64,000 bases of DNA from Pseudomonas chlororaphis subsp. chlororaphis (lineage in GTDB: Bacteria; Pseudomonadota; Gammaproteobacteria; Pseudomonadales; Pseudomonadaceae), in the NCBI RefSeq assembly GCF_003945765.1, contig NZ_CP027712.1, positions 5,270,001 to 5,334,000 of the forward strand, given 5' to 3'. A model generated the notes under the pieces. The model had not been told where the DNA came from and ran no database searches. It saw only the letters and a program-made list of their open reading frames with translations. Of the stretch, positions 37,196-46,804 are shown in pieces. Numbering within the stretch: the stretch's first letter is position 1; each line of letters starts with the position of its first letter. The translations under genes were made by a program, and so were the position numbers.

Positions 37196-37222
37196 GACCT
37201 CACCCCCTACGAGTGATTGTGC

Positions 37223-38209
37223 TCACACCTGGATCCGGATGATCTTGCGTATCCAGAAGATTCCCACCAGCATCGCCACAAACGCGCCAAGCACCATCTT
37301 CTGTCCCAGCGGCTCATTGATGAGCAGAGGCAGATAGGTCGGGCTCGAAAGCACAATCCCCGCTGCCAGTACAAAAGGCATCGCCACCAGGATCCAGCCC
37401 GACATGCGCCCTTCGGCCGAGAGCGTCTTGACCTTGCGCTGAAAGCGGAAGCGGCCGCGAATCAGGCTGCTCAAACGATCCAGTACCTCGGTCAGGTTGC
37501 CGCCCGTCTCGCGATGGATCAGCACAGTGGTCACCAGCATCATCACGGTCATGCTCGGCATGCGTTCCAGCAGGCCAAGCATGGCCCGACGCACATCGTT
37601 GCCGTAGTTGATGTCGGCAAAGGTCAGGCCGAATTCGTGGGCAACCGGCCCCTTGTGCTCGTCGGCCACCAACTGCAGGGTTTCGTTGAACGGATGTCCG
37701 GCACGCAGCGCCCGGCACATGGCATCCAGGGCATCCGGCAATTGCTCCTCGAACAGGGCAAAGCGTTTGTTGCGGTCTCGGGAGATTTTCAACACCGGCA
37801 GCCAGAAGGCCATAGCAGCAGCCGGGAGCGCCGCCCACCACAGCTGCGTGAACAGCCACGTCCCCATGCCAGCCACCATCATCAGGACCAGGCTGAGCAT
37901 CAGCACCCGATAGGCGCGGTACTCATGCCCGGCCTGCTCGATCATCTGCGCCAGGGCCTCCATCGCTGGCAATTGCTCCAGACGCGCCTCCAGCGGGGAC
38001 AGGCGACGCAGGTATTTCTGGCGCAGTACCGACTGCATGTTCTCCAGGTTACTGGCCCGTTCCAGCAGGTCGAGGCGACTGCGGATACGCTTGCGCACCT
38101 TGCCGGCCTCGCCGAACACCGGCACCGCCACGCTCTGGCTGAGCAGGAATATGGCGGTGAACACCATGCCGAGAAATGCCAGGATGAACTCGCTGGGGAT
38201 CTGATGCAT
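37223..38209 (-). CDS. tadB: Tad inner-membrane platform protein TadB
   Basis: Type II secretion F-like platform protein, partner of TadC. 328 residues with an N-terminal helix (about 6-24), a cytoplasmic linker, helices around 105-145 (VLMLSLVLMMVAGMGTWLF), the F-domain motif LPDALDAMCRALRAGHPFNETL and a C-terminal helix (MVLGAFVAMLVGIFWIRKI). It starts two bases after the tadA stop. Confidence 0.93.
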   Translation of the reverse strand: MHQIPSEFILAFLGMVFTAIFLLSQSVAVPVFGEAGKVRKRIRSRLDLLERASNLENMQSVLRQKYLRRLSPLEARLEQLPAMEALAQMIEQAGHEYRAYRVLMLSLVLMMVAGMGTWLFTQLWWAALPAAAMAFWLPVLKISRDRNKRFALFEEQLPDALDAMCRALRAGHPFNETLQLVADEHKGPVAHEFGLTFADINYGNDVRRAMLGLLERMPSMTVMMLVTTVLIHRETGGNLTEVLDRLSSLIRGRFRFQRKVKTLSAEGRMSGWILVAMPFVLAAGIVLSSPTYLPLLINEPLGQKMVLGAFVAMLVGIFWIRKIIRIQV

Positions 38210-38211
38210 GA

Positions 38212-39645
38212 CTAACCCTCCATCCAGTCTGGCCGGAACAGGCTGAGCGGCAGCTCGATGCCCCGTTTGGCCAGCACATCGCGAAACGCCGGAACCATGC
38301 CGGTGGGGCGGAATTCGCCCACAACCTCGCCTTTCTCGCCCAGACCACTGCGCACGAAAGAGAAGATCTCGGTCATGGTGATGATTTCCCCTTCCATGCC
38401 GTTGATTTCCTGCACGCTGACCAGCCGCCGCGTGCCGTCCTCCTGCCGCTCCAGCTGGATGACCACACCGATGGCCGAAGCGATCTGCTGACGCAAGGCC
38501 TTGATCGGAAAGGTCGCCCCCGTCATCGACACCATGTTCTCGATCCGCCCCAGGGCATCGCGGGCGGTGTTGGCGTGGATGGTGGTCAGCGAGCCGTCGT
38601 GGCCGGTATTCATCGCCGTCAACATGTCCAGCGCCTCGGCGCCACGCACCTCGCCGATGACGATGCGGTCCGGGCGCATACGCAGGCTGTTGCGCACCAG
38701 CTCCCGCTGGCCCACCTCGCCACGGCCCTCGATGTTCGACGGACGGGTTTCCAGGCGTACCACATGGGGCTGCTGCAGTTGCAGCTCGGCCGAGTCTTCG
38801 ATGGTCACGATCCGTTCGTTGTGCGGAATGAAACTGGACAACACGTTGAGCATGGTGGTCTTGCCGCTGCCGGTCCCTCCGGAGATCAGGACATTCAGCC
38901 GGCCGCGGACGATGGCCTTGAGCATCAGGGCGATGCCCGGGGTCAGGGTGCCCATCTGCACCAGGCTCTCAGTGTTGAGCAAATCCACGGCGAAGCGGCG
39001 GATCGACATGCTCGGCCCGTCGATGGCCAGCGGTGGAATGATAGCGTTGACCCGCGAACCGTCCTTCAAGCGAGCGTCCACCAGCGGCGAGGACTCATCG
39101 ATACGCCGCCCCAGGCTGGAAACGATGCGATCGATGATATTCAGCAGGTGCTGGTCGTCGCGAAAACGCACATCCGTTCTTTGCAGCTTGCCGAAGCGCT
39201 CGACGTACACCGAGGCATGACCGTTGACCAGGATGTCGGACACACTCGCATCGTTCAGCAGCGGCTCCAAAGGTCCGAGGCCGAGCACCTCGTCGGAGAT
39301 CTGCTTGAGGATCAACTGACGGCTGCTGGAATTGACCGGCGCCGAATGCTCATCGAGCAGGCGCTGGCAGATGTCGCGGATCTGCCGCCCGGCCTCGGCC
39401 GGCTCCAGGGAATCGAGGAGCGACAGGTCCATGACCTTGAGCAATTGCTGGTAGATCTTTTCCCGCCACTCGGCCTCCATCGAGCCGAGTTTGGTCCTGG
39501 TTTCATAGAGCAGGTCCGGCACACTGGCCTCCCAGGCCATGAGCACACTGGCGCACTCTTTGCCATCGAGGGACGCGTCCTGGGTTTCTGCCGGTGCCTG
39601 TTTACCGGGTTGCTGACGCAGGCGATTACGAAAGTCGCTGAGCAT
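38212..39645 (-). CDS. tadA: Tad pilus motor ATPase TadA
   Basis: Cytoplasmic secretion ATPase powering Flp assembly (and, in Caulobacter, retraction). 477 residues: helical N-terminal region, then the VirB11/PilB-type core with Walker A GGTGSGKT at 256-263, the Asp box around [10 protein letters not shown], Walker [13 protein letters not shown] and a His box ([19 protein letters not shown]). All motor motifs are intact. It lies between tadZ and tadB with gaps of two to three bases. Confidence 0.96.
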   Translation of the reverse strand: MLSDFRNRLRQQPGKQAPAETQDASLDGKECASVLMAWEASVPDLLYETRTKLGSMEAEWREKIYQQLLKVMDLSLLDSLEPAEAGRQIRDICQRLLDEHSAPVNSSSRQLILKQISDEVLGLGPLEPLLNDASVSDILVNGHASVYVERFGKLQRTDVRFRDDQHLLNIIDRIVSSLGRRIDESSPLVDARLKDGSRVNAIIPPLAIDGPSMSIRRFAVDLLNTESLVQMGTLTPGIALMLKAIVRGRLNVLISGGTGSGKTTMLNVLSSFIPHNERIVTIEDSAELQLQQPHVVRLETRPSNIEGRGEVGQRELVRNSLRMRPDRIVIGEVRGAEALDMLTAMNTGHDGSLTTIHANTARDALGRIENMVSMTGATFPIKALRQQIASAIGVVIQLERQEDGTRRLVSVQEINGMEGEIITMTEIFSFVRSGLGEKGEVVGEFRPTGMVPAFRDVLAKRGIELPLSLFRPDWMEG

Positions 39646-39648
39646 GGC

Positions 39649-40866
39649 CTAGCCTCCGAACAGACGATTGAAGGTACGTTTGAACAAACTCTTCTCGGCG
39701 ACCTCGATTCCGATCAGGTTCTGGGTCACCTCACGCAGGGCCAGGGTCACCCCCGAACGTGGCGCATGCAGCTCGAGCGGCACACCGGTGTTCTGACTCT
39801 CGCTGACCACCGCATAGTCATTGGGCACGGCTTGCAGGGTCGTGCAGCGCAGGGCATCGGCAACATCCTTGAGGCTCACCGGCGAGGCCTTGTTGTAGCG
39901 GTTGACCACCACCTGTATCCGGTTGCTCTGCACATTCAGGTCGTCGCGCAGGATGCGGGTCAGGCGGGTGCCATCCTTCAGGTGGCTCAGGCTCTGCTGC
40001 AGCACGACGTAGATGCGATCGGCCTGTTCGAGTGTGACGCCGGTGAGGTGATCGATCTGTCGTGGCAGATCCACCACGACCCAGTCGTAGGTCCCTCGGG
40101 CCAGGCGCAACAGTTTCTCCAGCTGGTCCAGGTGCACATCCTGCGTCAGGCACAGCTCCCCGGTACGCCCGCCCAGCACATGCAGGGTCGGGCTGAAGTG
40201 GTTGCAATAGCCACGCAAGGCAATGCTGTCCAGGGACTCGACCTGCTTCAGCACATCCACATGGCTGTGGGTAGGTACCACATCCAGGCAATGCGCCACG
40301 CTGCCGAACTGCAGGTCCAGGTCCAGCAGCAGGGTCCTGCCACCGCGGGTGGAAAGCTGATGCGCCAGGTTGCAAGCCAGCATCGAGGCTCCCGAACCGC
40401 CTTTGGCGTTCATCACCGCAATCAGCTTGCCACCGGTCCCCTGCTCCGCATTGGCCTCCATGAGCATACGGCCGATAGCCGCCTGCAACTCTTCTGCCGC
40501 TACCGGCTCGGGAAGAAAGTCCCGGGCGCCGGCCTGCATCGCCAGGCGCATGCCCTCGCGCTCATCCAGCGGGCCGCAGACCAACAGCGGTGGGCGTTCC
40601 TTGAGCGGGTGCTGCAACAAGGCCGCCAGCTCTTCGCGCCACAGATGGCTGACGCGCAACAGCAGGAAGTCGGGCATCTGCTCCAGCCCATACAGCGGAT
40701 CGGTATGACCGTTGCTCACCAGGCGAGTGCTGACCTGAATGTTCGGCATTCCCTGGCTCAACGCTTTCAGATGATTCAAGGTGGTCGCGTCGCGCCCACT
40801 GATCAGTAGGCGTTTGCCCTGCTTTTCAGTAGCGGCAGCGACGGGCGCTTCTCGGGTACTCAACAT
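39649..40866 (-). CDS. tadZ: Tad pilus localisation ATPase TadZ/CpaE
   Basis: ParA/MinD-like protein that places the pilus machine at the cell pole. 405 residues: an N-terminal receiver-like domain (about 18-135) without an evident phosphorylation Asp, and an ATPase domain with the deviant P-loop KGGSGAS at 155-161; the usual GK(T/S) lysine is replaced by Ala as is common in CpaE. LLLDLDLQFGSVAHCLD is the switch region. It overlaps the upstream TadE-like gene by seven bases. Confidence 0.92.
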   Translation of the reverse strand: MLSTREAPVAAATEKQGKRLLISGRDATTLNHLKALSQGMPNIQVSTRLVSNGHTDPLYGLEQMPDFLLLRVSHLWREELAALLQHPLKERPPLLVCGPLDEREGMRLAMQAGARDFLPEPVAAEELQAAIGRMLMEANAEQGTGGKLIAVMNAKGGSGASMLACNLAHQLSTRGGRTLLLDLDLQFGSVAHCLDVVPTHSHVDVLKQVESLDSIALRGYCNHFSPTLHVLGGRTGELCLTQDVHLDQLEKLLRLARGTYDWVVVDLPRQIDHLTGVTLEQADRIYVVLQQSLSHLKDGTRLTRILRDDLNVQSNRIQVVVNRYNKASPVSLKDVADALRCTTLQAVPNDYAVVSESQNTGVPLELHAPRSGVTLALREVTQNLIGIEVAEKSLFKRTFNRLFGG

Positions 40867-41363
40867 GGTGTGATCTCCGGTGTGACTGCTGCCTGGGGCT
40901 GCCGACCGAGGCTTTCACGTGGCACGGTCGACCTGAATACCGGTAAGACAAACACCCCGTTGAACCCAGGAATCAGCAGATTGAAACTGAAATTGGATAC
41001 CTGTAGCTGGACATAACGAATGGCGACAAAGCCACCGGTGCCGCTCAGATCGTTGGGGCTGGTGACGACCGCGCCGTTGGCGTCCAGATAAACCAGGTTC
41101 AGGTTGGCGGCCGTCAGGTTATTGAGCAGGCTGCTCGGACCGCCGTCGGTGGAAGCGTTGAACATCGCCCGACGCAGGATCACCGGATCTTGGATATCGC
41201 ACACTGCCGCCAGACGCGCACCGCGGCGCACGGTTTCATTCAGGGCATTGACCGTGAAGTACAGCCGGCCCATTTCCAGCACACCGAACAGCACGGTGAA
41301 CAGCACCAGGCTGGTGATCGCGAACTCGACGGTGTACAGCCCACGCATACCTTTGACGTTCAT
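40860..41363 (-). CDS. TadE/TadF-like minor pseudopilin
   Basis: Membrane pseudopilin of the Tad apparatus. From ATG 41363 it has 167 residues; an N-terminal pseudopilin helix, RGLYTVEFAITSLVLFTVLFGVLEMGR, holds a Glu at the position expected of TadE-like proteins, followed by an extracytoplasmic domain. It starts inside the stop of the preceding tadE gene (TGATG), so the two are translationally coupled. By order it corresponds to TadF, but I would not insist on F versus E. Confidence 0.85.
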   Translation of the reverse strand: MNVKGMRGLYTVEFAITSLVLFTVLFGVLEMGRLYFTVNALNETVRRGARLAAVCDIQDPVILRRAMFNASTDGGPSSLLNNLTAANLNLVYLDANGAVVTSPNDLSGTGGFVAIRYVQLQVSNFSFNLLIPGFNGVFVLPVFRSTVPRESLGRQPQAAVTPEITPC

Positions 41364-41833
41364 CACAAGGCCCTCATGACGACAGTGGAAGTCAAGGCCA
41401 GGCCCAGCGGTACGTTGCTGCCATACAAGACGGGCAAGGCACTGCCGATCACCGGCACATAGGTGTAGGTAATGCTGACCTGGACATGCTCGGCCCCCAC
41501 CGCGCTGACCGTGACATTCGCCGGCGTCAGCCCCGACACCACCGCCGGGTAGCCATTGGGGTTGGCGGGCACGCCATAGACGGCGACGTTCTTGGCCTGG
41601 GTCTGCAGCGTGCCGCTCAGGTCGAGCTTGCCGAGGGTGGAGTTCCACGCCTTGTCAGCGACATAACGCCCGGCGTCGCGACTGGCCTGCATCAGGCTGT
41701 TGTACTGGAACAACATGCGGCCGAACTCGGCGAAGGTCAGCATCAGCAACAGCAGCAGCGGCAGCGTCAACACCAGCTCCACCATCGCCAAGCCGCCCTG
41801 GTTGCGCGGCGACCTGAATCCTCTGCGTCCCAT
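41363..41833 (-). CDS. tadE: TadE-like minor pseudopilin
   Basis: 156 residues with a TadE-like N-terminal helix, QGGLAMVELVLTLPLLLLLMLTFAEFGR, near residues 12-39 (prepilin-like Gly then Glu), followed by a periplasmic domain. Such minor pseudopilins are cleaved by the Tad prepilin peptidase and act in pilus initiation. It lies eight bases after tadG and is coupled to the downstream TadE/F gene by a one-base stop/start overlap. Confidence 0.88.
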   Translation of the reverse strand: MGRRGFRSPRNQGGLAMVELVLTLPLLLLLMLTFAEFGRMLFQYNSLMQASRDAGRYVADKAWNSTLGKLDLSGTLQTQAKNVAVYGVPANPNGYPAVVSGLTPANVTVSAVGAEHVQVSITYTYVPVIGSALPVLYGSNVPLGLALTSTVVMRAL

Positions 41834-41841
41834 AAAGCCTC

Positions 41842-43176
41842 CTAAGAGTCGGTACTTGGTGTCTGGCTGTTGTCGATATAGGTCTTGTACAGCTGGATGA
41901 TCTGCGGCCCGGTGGTATTGGCCGGGTTGGGACCCGGCACGTTGTCGCCTTCGCAGACACTCTCGAACTGACCGAATATCTGCGCCTCATTACCCTTTTG
42001 CGAAGCGGGCTGCAGGACGAAGTAGCAGCCGAACCCCAGCACCGGTATCGAGGACGACCCATCGTTCTTGCCCGAGCAATCACCGATCACGATCTTGATG
42101 ATCCGCCGCTCGAACGCCCCGCTGCTCTGGCAGCCACCACCGCTACCGGCAACGCAGTTGGCGGAGTCCTGCACCCAGTTGTTGTAGTCGTACAAGGCGC
42201 TGCCACCCGCGGACAAGTTGCCGCTGCTGGAGGTAACCGCCTGACTGTTGTACTGAATCTGCTTGAGCGTATCGTCGTAAGTGAACGACTTGGAGTTGGT
42301 TGTGATCACCAGGTCCGGTGGATAGTCCGCCGCGCTGAGACCGCCGGAATACTCATTGAAGCGTGTATTGAGGCCCTGCGAGGCAGGCCCCACGGTATTC
42401 CCCGGCTTGGTCTGGACATTCGAACCGACGCTGTTGCACTGGTTGATACCGCCTGCCAACCCCTGCCTGACCGTGCTGCCGCCCGAACCGAAATCGAGCA
42501 ATTGGAAGTTGCCGGGGCCAATCGGCGAGCTGTTGCCTGCGGCGGTTTTCAGCACCTGCGGGTCGCCGAACTGGAACCCCCAGAACATCCCGGTGGACGG
42601 GTTGTTTTTTGTCGGGTCGCCGCACACCATCAGCGGCGTGAGGTCGCAAGGGCTGGCGGGGCTGGGCCCGGCGGTAGCGACCGCGCTCACGAACTTGTTA
42701 CCGACCCCATTGCCCAGGGTCTGAAAGACGCCCCAGAAGAATCCGGCCAGGGAATAGTTGGTGACCGTCACCCGCACGTAGCTCGCATTGGCCGGCCCCG
42801 GGAAAGAGAAAGGCCCATAGACAGTGGACGCCAACTCCACCGTGGCAAAGCCGCCGACATTGTTGGCGATGGCGGTGGCCAGCTCCTGATTGCCGCTGGC
42901 GTTGGCATTCAGGGTCAGGGTATTGAGCGCAGCGCTCTGCGCCAGGCTCGCGGCTCCCGTGGTACCCATTACCGTACTGAGGGTCTTGGCACCGCTCAGC
43001 GCCGCGGCATCCACCGCATTTTGCAGGCGGGACTTGTTCACCAGCATATGGCCGCCATCCAACGCCAGGGCCCCCATTAGCAGCATCGCGGCCAGGGCAA
43101 TCACCACCAGGACGAGCATTGCGCCGCGCTGCTGCCGTGGGAAAGCACTCAATGGCTGTTGGATACGCGCGCTCAT
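41842..43176 (-). CDS. tadG: TadG-like pilus assembly protein
   Basis: Inner-membrane-anchored protein with a large periplasmic part. 444 residues from ATG 43176 (GAGGG seven bases upstream; ATG 43179 and TTG 43182 are alternatives). The N terminus has QRGAMLVLVVIALAAMLLMGALALDGGHM followed by SRLQNAVDAAALSGAKTL, the hallmark of the TadE/TadG-like family. The rest is Ser/Gly/Asn-rich with several cysteine pairs (SPCDLTPLMVCG; GCYFVLQPA), suggesting disulphides. A von Willebrand A domain could not be recognised. Confidence 0.85.
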   Translation of the reverse strand: MSARIQQPLSAFPRQQRGAMLVLVVIALAAMLLMGALALDGGHMLVNKSRLQNAVDAAALSGAKTLSTVMGTTGAASLAQSAALNTLTLNANASGNQELATAIANNVGGFATVELASTVYGPFSFPGPANASYVRVTVTNYSLAGFFWGVFQTLGNGVGNKFVSAVATAGPSPASPCDLTPLMVCGDPTKNNPSTGMFWGFQFGDPQVLKTAAGNSSPIGPGNFQLLDFGSGGSTVRQGLAGGINQCNSVGSNVQTKPGNTVGPASQGLNTRFNEYSGGLSAADYPPDLVITTNSKSFTYDDTLKQIQYNSQAVTSSSGNLSAGGSALYDYNNWVQDSANCVAGSGGGCQSSGAFERRIIKIVIGDCSGKNDGSSSIPVLGFGCYFVLQPASQKGNEAQIFGQFESVCEGDNVPGPNPANTTGPQIIQLYKTYIDNSQTPSTDS

Positions 43177-43216
43177 CATCAAGCCCTCATCGTTGGTTTA
43201 TGTCGTACCCGATCAT

Positions 43217-44023
43217 TTACAGCTGGGACTTCACAACGTTGACCTCGATCCCGCGGATCACCGTGATCCCGCTGTCGCCGCTGGCACGACGCCGGACAAT
43301 CGGCCGCACCACGGGAGGGGCAGGCACTTCCTGGATCATCGCGACCGGCTCGACCATCGCCGGTTGCTTCTGGTTGTCCAGCGGATTGCGCAGGGCCAGT
43401 TGCAGCTTGCCGGCCGCCATCCCCTTGACCAATTCCTCGGCCTGCTGGGGGGTCATTTCCAGGGTCACGGCGCGCACGACCACCGGTTGGGTCTTGTCAG
43501 TACTGGCCGTCTGGTCCACCGCCAGCACCCGCAGGTCTTCCAGGATGGTCTTGGATTCGGCATCGCCGGTATTGCCGGTCTGCCGGGTAGCCAGCACATC
43601 GACCCGGTTACCCGGCAACAGGAAGCCCCCCACGCCGACCACGTCGTCCACCCGGACCGAGATCGCACGCTTGGTGGGCTCGATCAGCGACGCCAGGGTA
43701 CTGCCGCCCAGGTGTTCGGCCAGACGCGCACCGCGCAGGATGTCGCCGCGCAGCATGGAGAAGGTGGCGATCTTGCCCACCACCTTCTCGGTCGCGTCGA
43801 AAGCATCCTCGGGCACCGTCTCCTTGGGCATACGGACCAGCGCGACCTGCTGTGGCTCGACCATTTGCCCGAAAGCGATTTCCACGGTCGCCACCACCAC
43901 GTTCTGCTGGTTATCGTCGGGGGTGGCGTTGAGCCGTGCATTGAGCCAGGTGTTGGCCATCCATGCCGCGCCCAGGCCCAGAACCACGGACAGGGTCACC
44001 AGAGTGAAAGTACGAGAACTCAT
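43217..44023 (-). CDS. rcpC: Flp pilus assembly protein CpaB/RcpC
   Basis: Periplasmic, membrane-tethered partner of the secretin. 268 residues: an N-terminal anchor (FTLVTLSVVLGLGAAWMA), then a SAF domain (VEIAFGQMVEPQQVALVRMP; GDILRGARLAEH) and a CpaB/RcpC domain (AISVRVDDVVGVGGFLLPGNRVDVLAT). Separated by about 40 bases from tadG and 16 bases from the upstream ATPase gene. Confidence 0.92.
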   Translation of the reverse strand: MSSRTFTLVTLSVVLGLGAAWMANTWLNARLNATPDDNQQNVVVATVEIAFGQMVEPQQVALVRMPKETVPEDAFDATEKVVGKIATFSMLRGDILRGARLAEHLGGSTLASLIEPTKRAISVRVDDVVGVGGFLLPGNRVDVLATRQTGNTGDAESKTILEDLRVLAVDQTASTDKTQPVVVRAVTLEMTPQQAEELVKGMAAGKLQLALRNPLDNQKQPAMVEPVAMIQEVPAPPVVRPIVRRRASGDSGITVIRGIEVNVVKSQL

Positions 44024-44039
44024 GTCGAAATCTCCTTAC

Positions 44040-45359
44040 TCAAAGAAAGTCGAGCTGGACGAAGTAGCTGTGCCATGCCCACTCCAGTTCCAGGGTTGAC
44101 AGGGGTCCGCTGGCGCCCACATAACGCTGGCGATCGAGCGCCATGCTCAAGAGATCCCGCGGGTGGCAAGGCACCAGCGGCATGTTTTCAGCGCCATAGA
44201 GTTCATCCAGGACGTAGCGCAACAGTTGCGGGTCGTATTGGATGTTCAGGCGCTCTGTCTCTTGAATCCAGATACGTTCGTACTCCTCGGGCTTGAGGTA
44301 GCCGAACTGCAGCTTGTAGCCAATCCGCCGCAGGAACGCCTCGTCGGCCAGTTCCAACGGGTTCAGGTTGGTGGAAAACACCAGGATCAGGTCGAACGGC
44401 AGCTCACAGTGCCGCCCGCCGCCGAGGTTGAGGAAATCGCGTTTCTCCTCCATCGGTACGATCCAGCGATTGAGCAATTCCGCGGGCGCCATGCGCTGGC
44501 GTCCCATGTCGTCGATGACGAACAGGCCATTGCTGGCCTTGAGCTGCAACGGTGCCTGGTACTGGCGAGTGAAGGGGTCGTAGCGGATATCCAACTGTTC
44601 CATGGTCAACTCGCCGCCGGTGATGACGATCGGCCGTTCACAGCACAGGAGCCGGCGGTCGATCCCCTCATTGAGCATCAGGCTGTTCTGCGGATCACCG
44701 ACATCCAGACGCCGGTGTACCTGGGGGTCGTAGATCTCGATCACTGCATCGTTGATCGCAATCGCATGGGGCACCCAGATGGACTCGGAAAACAGCCGGA
44801 TCAAGCGACTGCTGACATAGGTCTTGCCCGTCCCCGCTGGCCCGTAAATCATGATGGCGCGCCCGGAATTCAGGGCCACGCCCAACTGATCGAGCATGTT
44901 CTGCGCCAGCACCATGGAGCCGAAGGAAGCCTGCATGTCCCGGGCGCTGATACGGCCATGGTGAATGGTCTGTACCTTGAGCAGCGAGCGGTAGGCGCTC
45001 ACCGGAAATGGCGCCGCGCCGATATAACCACTGCGCGACAAGGCATCGCGGGCAGCATTGCGGCCGCGCTCGGTCAGCCCGTAGCGCAAGCCCTGGCCAC
45101 CGGCTTGGCCAAGGATCTCGACCCGGTGATCCTGACGCAGGAAGGTCAGGACTTCTTCAATCACCGCCCCCGTCAGCGCCAGGCGCTCTACCAGTCGGGG
45201 CATGTCCAGTACACCCGCATCGTGCAAATGCTTGCAGACCAGGTCTCCCAGGAAATTGTCGGCCAGCCCGGTCTCAAGGATCGTGCGTGGCTGTGGAGCC
45301 AGTCGCTGCACTGCTTCCCGGTCATTGCCGGTCGGACGGCTGTTACTGATGGCGTACAT
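44040..45359 (-). CDS. AAA-type ATPase with N-terminal winged-helix region, Tad locus
   Basis: Function unknown within the pilus system. 439 residues from ATG 45359 (AGGAG upstream): an N-terminal helical/winged-helix-like region at about 25-110 (GLADNFLGDLVCKHLHDAG; GLRYGLTERGRNAARDAL), a linker, and a P-loop NTPase core with Walker A GPAGTGKT at 173-180, Walker B-like GLFVIDDMGR, sensor-like LILVFSTNL and an arginine pair in FLRRIGYKLQFG. It is distinct from TadA (PilB-type) and TadZ (MinD-type), so the locus carries three ATPases. Sandwiched between tadV and rcpC on the operon strand, it is presumably co-expressed with the pilus. Confidence 0.88.
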   Translation of the reverse strand: MYAISNSRPTGNDREAVQRLAPQPRTILETGLADNFLGDLVCKHLHDAGVLDMPRLVERLALTGAVIEEVLTFLRQDHRVEILGQAGGQGLRYGLTERGRNAARDALSRSGYIGAAPFPVSAYRSLLKVQTIHHGRISARDMQASFGSMVLAQNMLDQLGVALNSGRAIMIYGPAGTGKTYVSSRLIRLFSESIWVPHAIAINDAVIEIYDPQVHRRLDVGDPQNSLMLNEGIDRRLLCCERPIVITGGELTMEQLDIRYDPFTRQYQAPLQLKASNGLFVIDDMGRQRMAPAELLNRWIVPMEEKRDFLNLGGGRHCELPFDLILVFSTNLNPLELADEAFLRRIGYKLQFGYLKPEEYERIWIQETERLNIQYDPQLLRYVLDELYGAENMPLVPCHPRDLLSMALDRQRYVGASGPLSTLELEWAWHSYFVQLDFL

Positions 45360-45373
45360 AATGTTCTCCTGAG

Positions 45374-45892
45374 CTACTGGCCAAGGGGCAACCAGAAAAA
45401 GCTGGCCAATGTGCCGAGCAGGATCGCAACCGAATAGGGAAAGGGTTTGCCGGCCACTTCATCGTCCGCCGGCGAAAAATAGGCCCTGGCTCTCAAAATC
45501 TGCCAGTAGCGCCCCATGGTCTGTTGAACTTGACCACGTACCAACACAATCAGTACCCCGCACGCGCCGCCGGCGATCAGGCTGAAAAATGCAGCCCAGA
45601 GGGCGTGCTGCGGAGTGAGAAAAGTGCCAACCATGGCCATGAGCTTGACGTCGCCGGCTGCCATCCCGCCAAAGGTGTACAGGGGAAGAAAAACGACGAA
45701 ACCGATCAACATGCCCAGCAGTCCATAACCAAACCCGATGACGCCTGAGGAGTAGACCTGGCCGGCAATCCCCAGTCCCAGCCCCAACAGCACCAAGAGG
45801 TTGGGAATACGGTGGCGACGAAGATCGCTCACCACCGCAATCCCCAGCAGTCCCAGCATCAATGCAACAACGAATAATTGCTCTTTGCCCAT
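45374..45892 (-). CDS. tadV: Tad prepilin peptidase TadV/CpaA
   Basis: Aspartic (A24) membrane peptidase that cleaves Flp and TadE/F leaders. 172 residues, about five helices, with the two catalytic Asp motifs: SDLRRHRIPN near 22-31 and GGMAAGDVKLMA (GxGD-type) near 75-86. It lacks the N-methyltransferase domain of PilD, as is normal for this family. It starts 27 bases after flp1 and ends 14 bases before the ATPase gene. Confidence 0.92.
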   Translation of the reverse strand: MGKEQLFVVALMLGLLGIAVVSDLRRHRIPNLLVLLGLGLGIAGQVYSSGVIGFGYGLLGMLIGFVVFLPLYTFGGMAAGDVKLMAMVGTFLTPQHALWAAFFSLIAGGACGVLIVLVRGQVQQTMGRYWQILRARAYFSPADDEVAGKPFPYSVAILLGTLASFFWLPLGQ

Positions 45893-45919
45893 GACTGCAG
45901 CCCTCGGTGGAAGTTGGCG

Positions 45920-46111
45920 TTAGCAGACTTGCCCCTGGACGGCGCATCCCAGGCTGGTGATGGCAGTGGACACGTTGCCGCCCAGGGTGATAAATGCAGC
46001 AACAGCACCCAAAGTGATCAGGCCGCCGGCCACTGCATATTCCACAATGGTCAGGCCGTCTTCGTCTTTGGCGAACTTGATGATCGAAGTCTTGATCGAT
46101 TGCAGATTCAT
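45920..46111 (-). CDS. flp: Flp major pilin 1
   Basis: Structural subunit of the Flp pilus. 63 residues with a 19-residue leader ending KDEDG and a mature 44-residue pilin starting LTIVEYAVAGG; Glu5 and Tyr6 of the mature form are the Flp hallmark. The mature C terminus has two Cys (LGCAVQGQVC). It heads the leftward tad operon with tadV 27 bases downstream. GAGGTGGG upstream of the ATG is the ribosome site. Confidence 0.95.
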   Translation of the reverse strand: MNLQSIKTSIIKFAKDEDGLTIVEYAVAGGLITLGAVAAFITLGGNVSTAITSLGCAVQGQVC

Positions 46112-46174
46112 TTTCCCACCTCACTCAAGTGTTTTTATGTAAGAGCAGCACTGTCGTACTGCCTGGTTGAACAT

Positions 46175-46223
46175 TAGTCAGGGGAGCATTGGAAGGGTTA
46201 GGAGATTTTTGCTGATCGTTAGG
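46175..46223 (-). promoter_or_regulatory. flp1 upstream regulatory module
   Basis: On the operon strand: CCTAAC (46223-46218), 15 bases, CCTAAC (46202-46197), 12 bases, CCCCTGACTA (46184-46175), then the presumed transcription start. The two hexamers are 21 bp apart, two helical turns. The same layout recurs before flp2. Confidence 0.7.
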
Positions 46224-46720
46224 ACTTTATTGCTGTTGTTGAAAGATGCAAAAAAGCACCAGGAACAACACAAGGAACAGATGGTTTATCTAAGGAAGGA
46301 ATAATTGAAGAGTCGCCTTGAAACAGTCTCGCCGTCGATGCAAGACCGACCTGAGCACTGGCCGACAAAGACAAAAGCCCCGGCCGCATTCGCTGCACCC
46401 AAACCATAGTGCGAAACGAAGTAACCCGGGGCTTCCATATCAGGATTTGATCTTCACGCGAGCAATACAGCGACGATACTCCAGAAGCTGCAAAGAGAAT
46501 TTGCAGGCCGCGACAGAGCGATGGAGCCGTGCTCGGCCAAAGGTCACTTTAACGATTTGAACTCGCTCGAGAGCAAGACGGGAGCCATCCATCATCTACT
46601 GTGCGCTGACTGCACATACCGATTGAGGCGGCTCCATCTGTCCAGGCGAGAGTAGACAGAAAAAGGTGGGAAACACACATGGACCACAGGTACGGCCTCA
46701 GCCCGAGGGAAACCGCTCAT

Positions 46721-46749
46721 CGCAGCCAGACCCGAGAAGTCTGGCTGCG
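46721..46749. repeat. Perfect 11-base stem-loop downstream of flp2
   Basis: CGCAGCCAGAC / GTCTGGCTGCG around a seven-base loop, about 55 bases past the flp2 stop on its strand. No T tract; a possible 3'-end stabiliser of an abundant pilin mRNA. Confidence 0.5.
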
Positions 46750-46804
46750 TACGAGCGACAAGCAGCTCCAGCCCAGGGCCGAGGATTCGGCACAACGGCT
46801 GTCG

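Larger units (their letters stand above)
46112..46804. other. flp1-flp2 intergenic region
   Basis: 693 bases with no supportable gene; the short open frames have no family resemblance. The right-hand part holds a perfect 11-base stem (46721-46749). The left edge holds the flp1 regulatory element (46175-46223). Confidence 0.65.

Noticed and set aside
46318..46560. 80-codon plus-strand frame in the flp1-flp2 gap
   Set aside because: No ribosome site, Arg/Ser-rich translation without similarity; likely chance.
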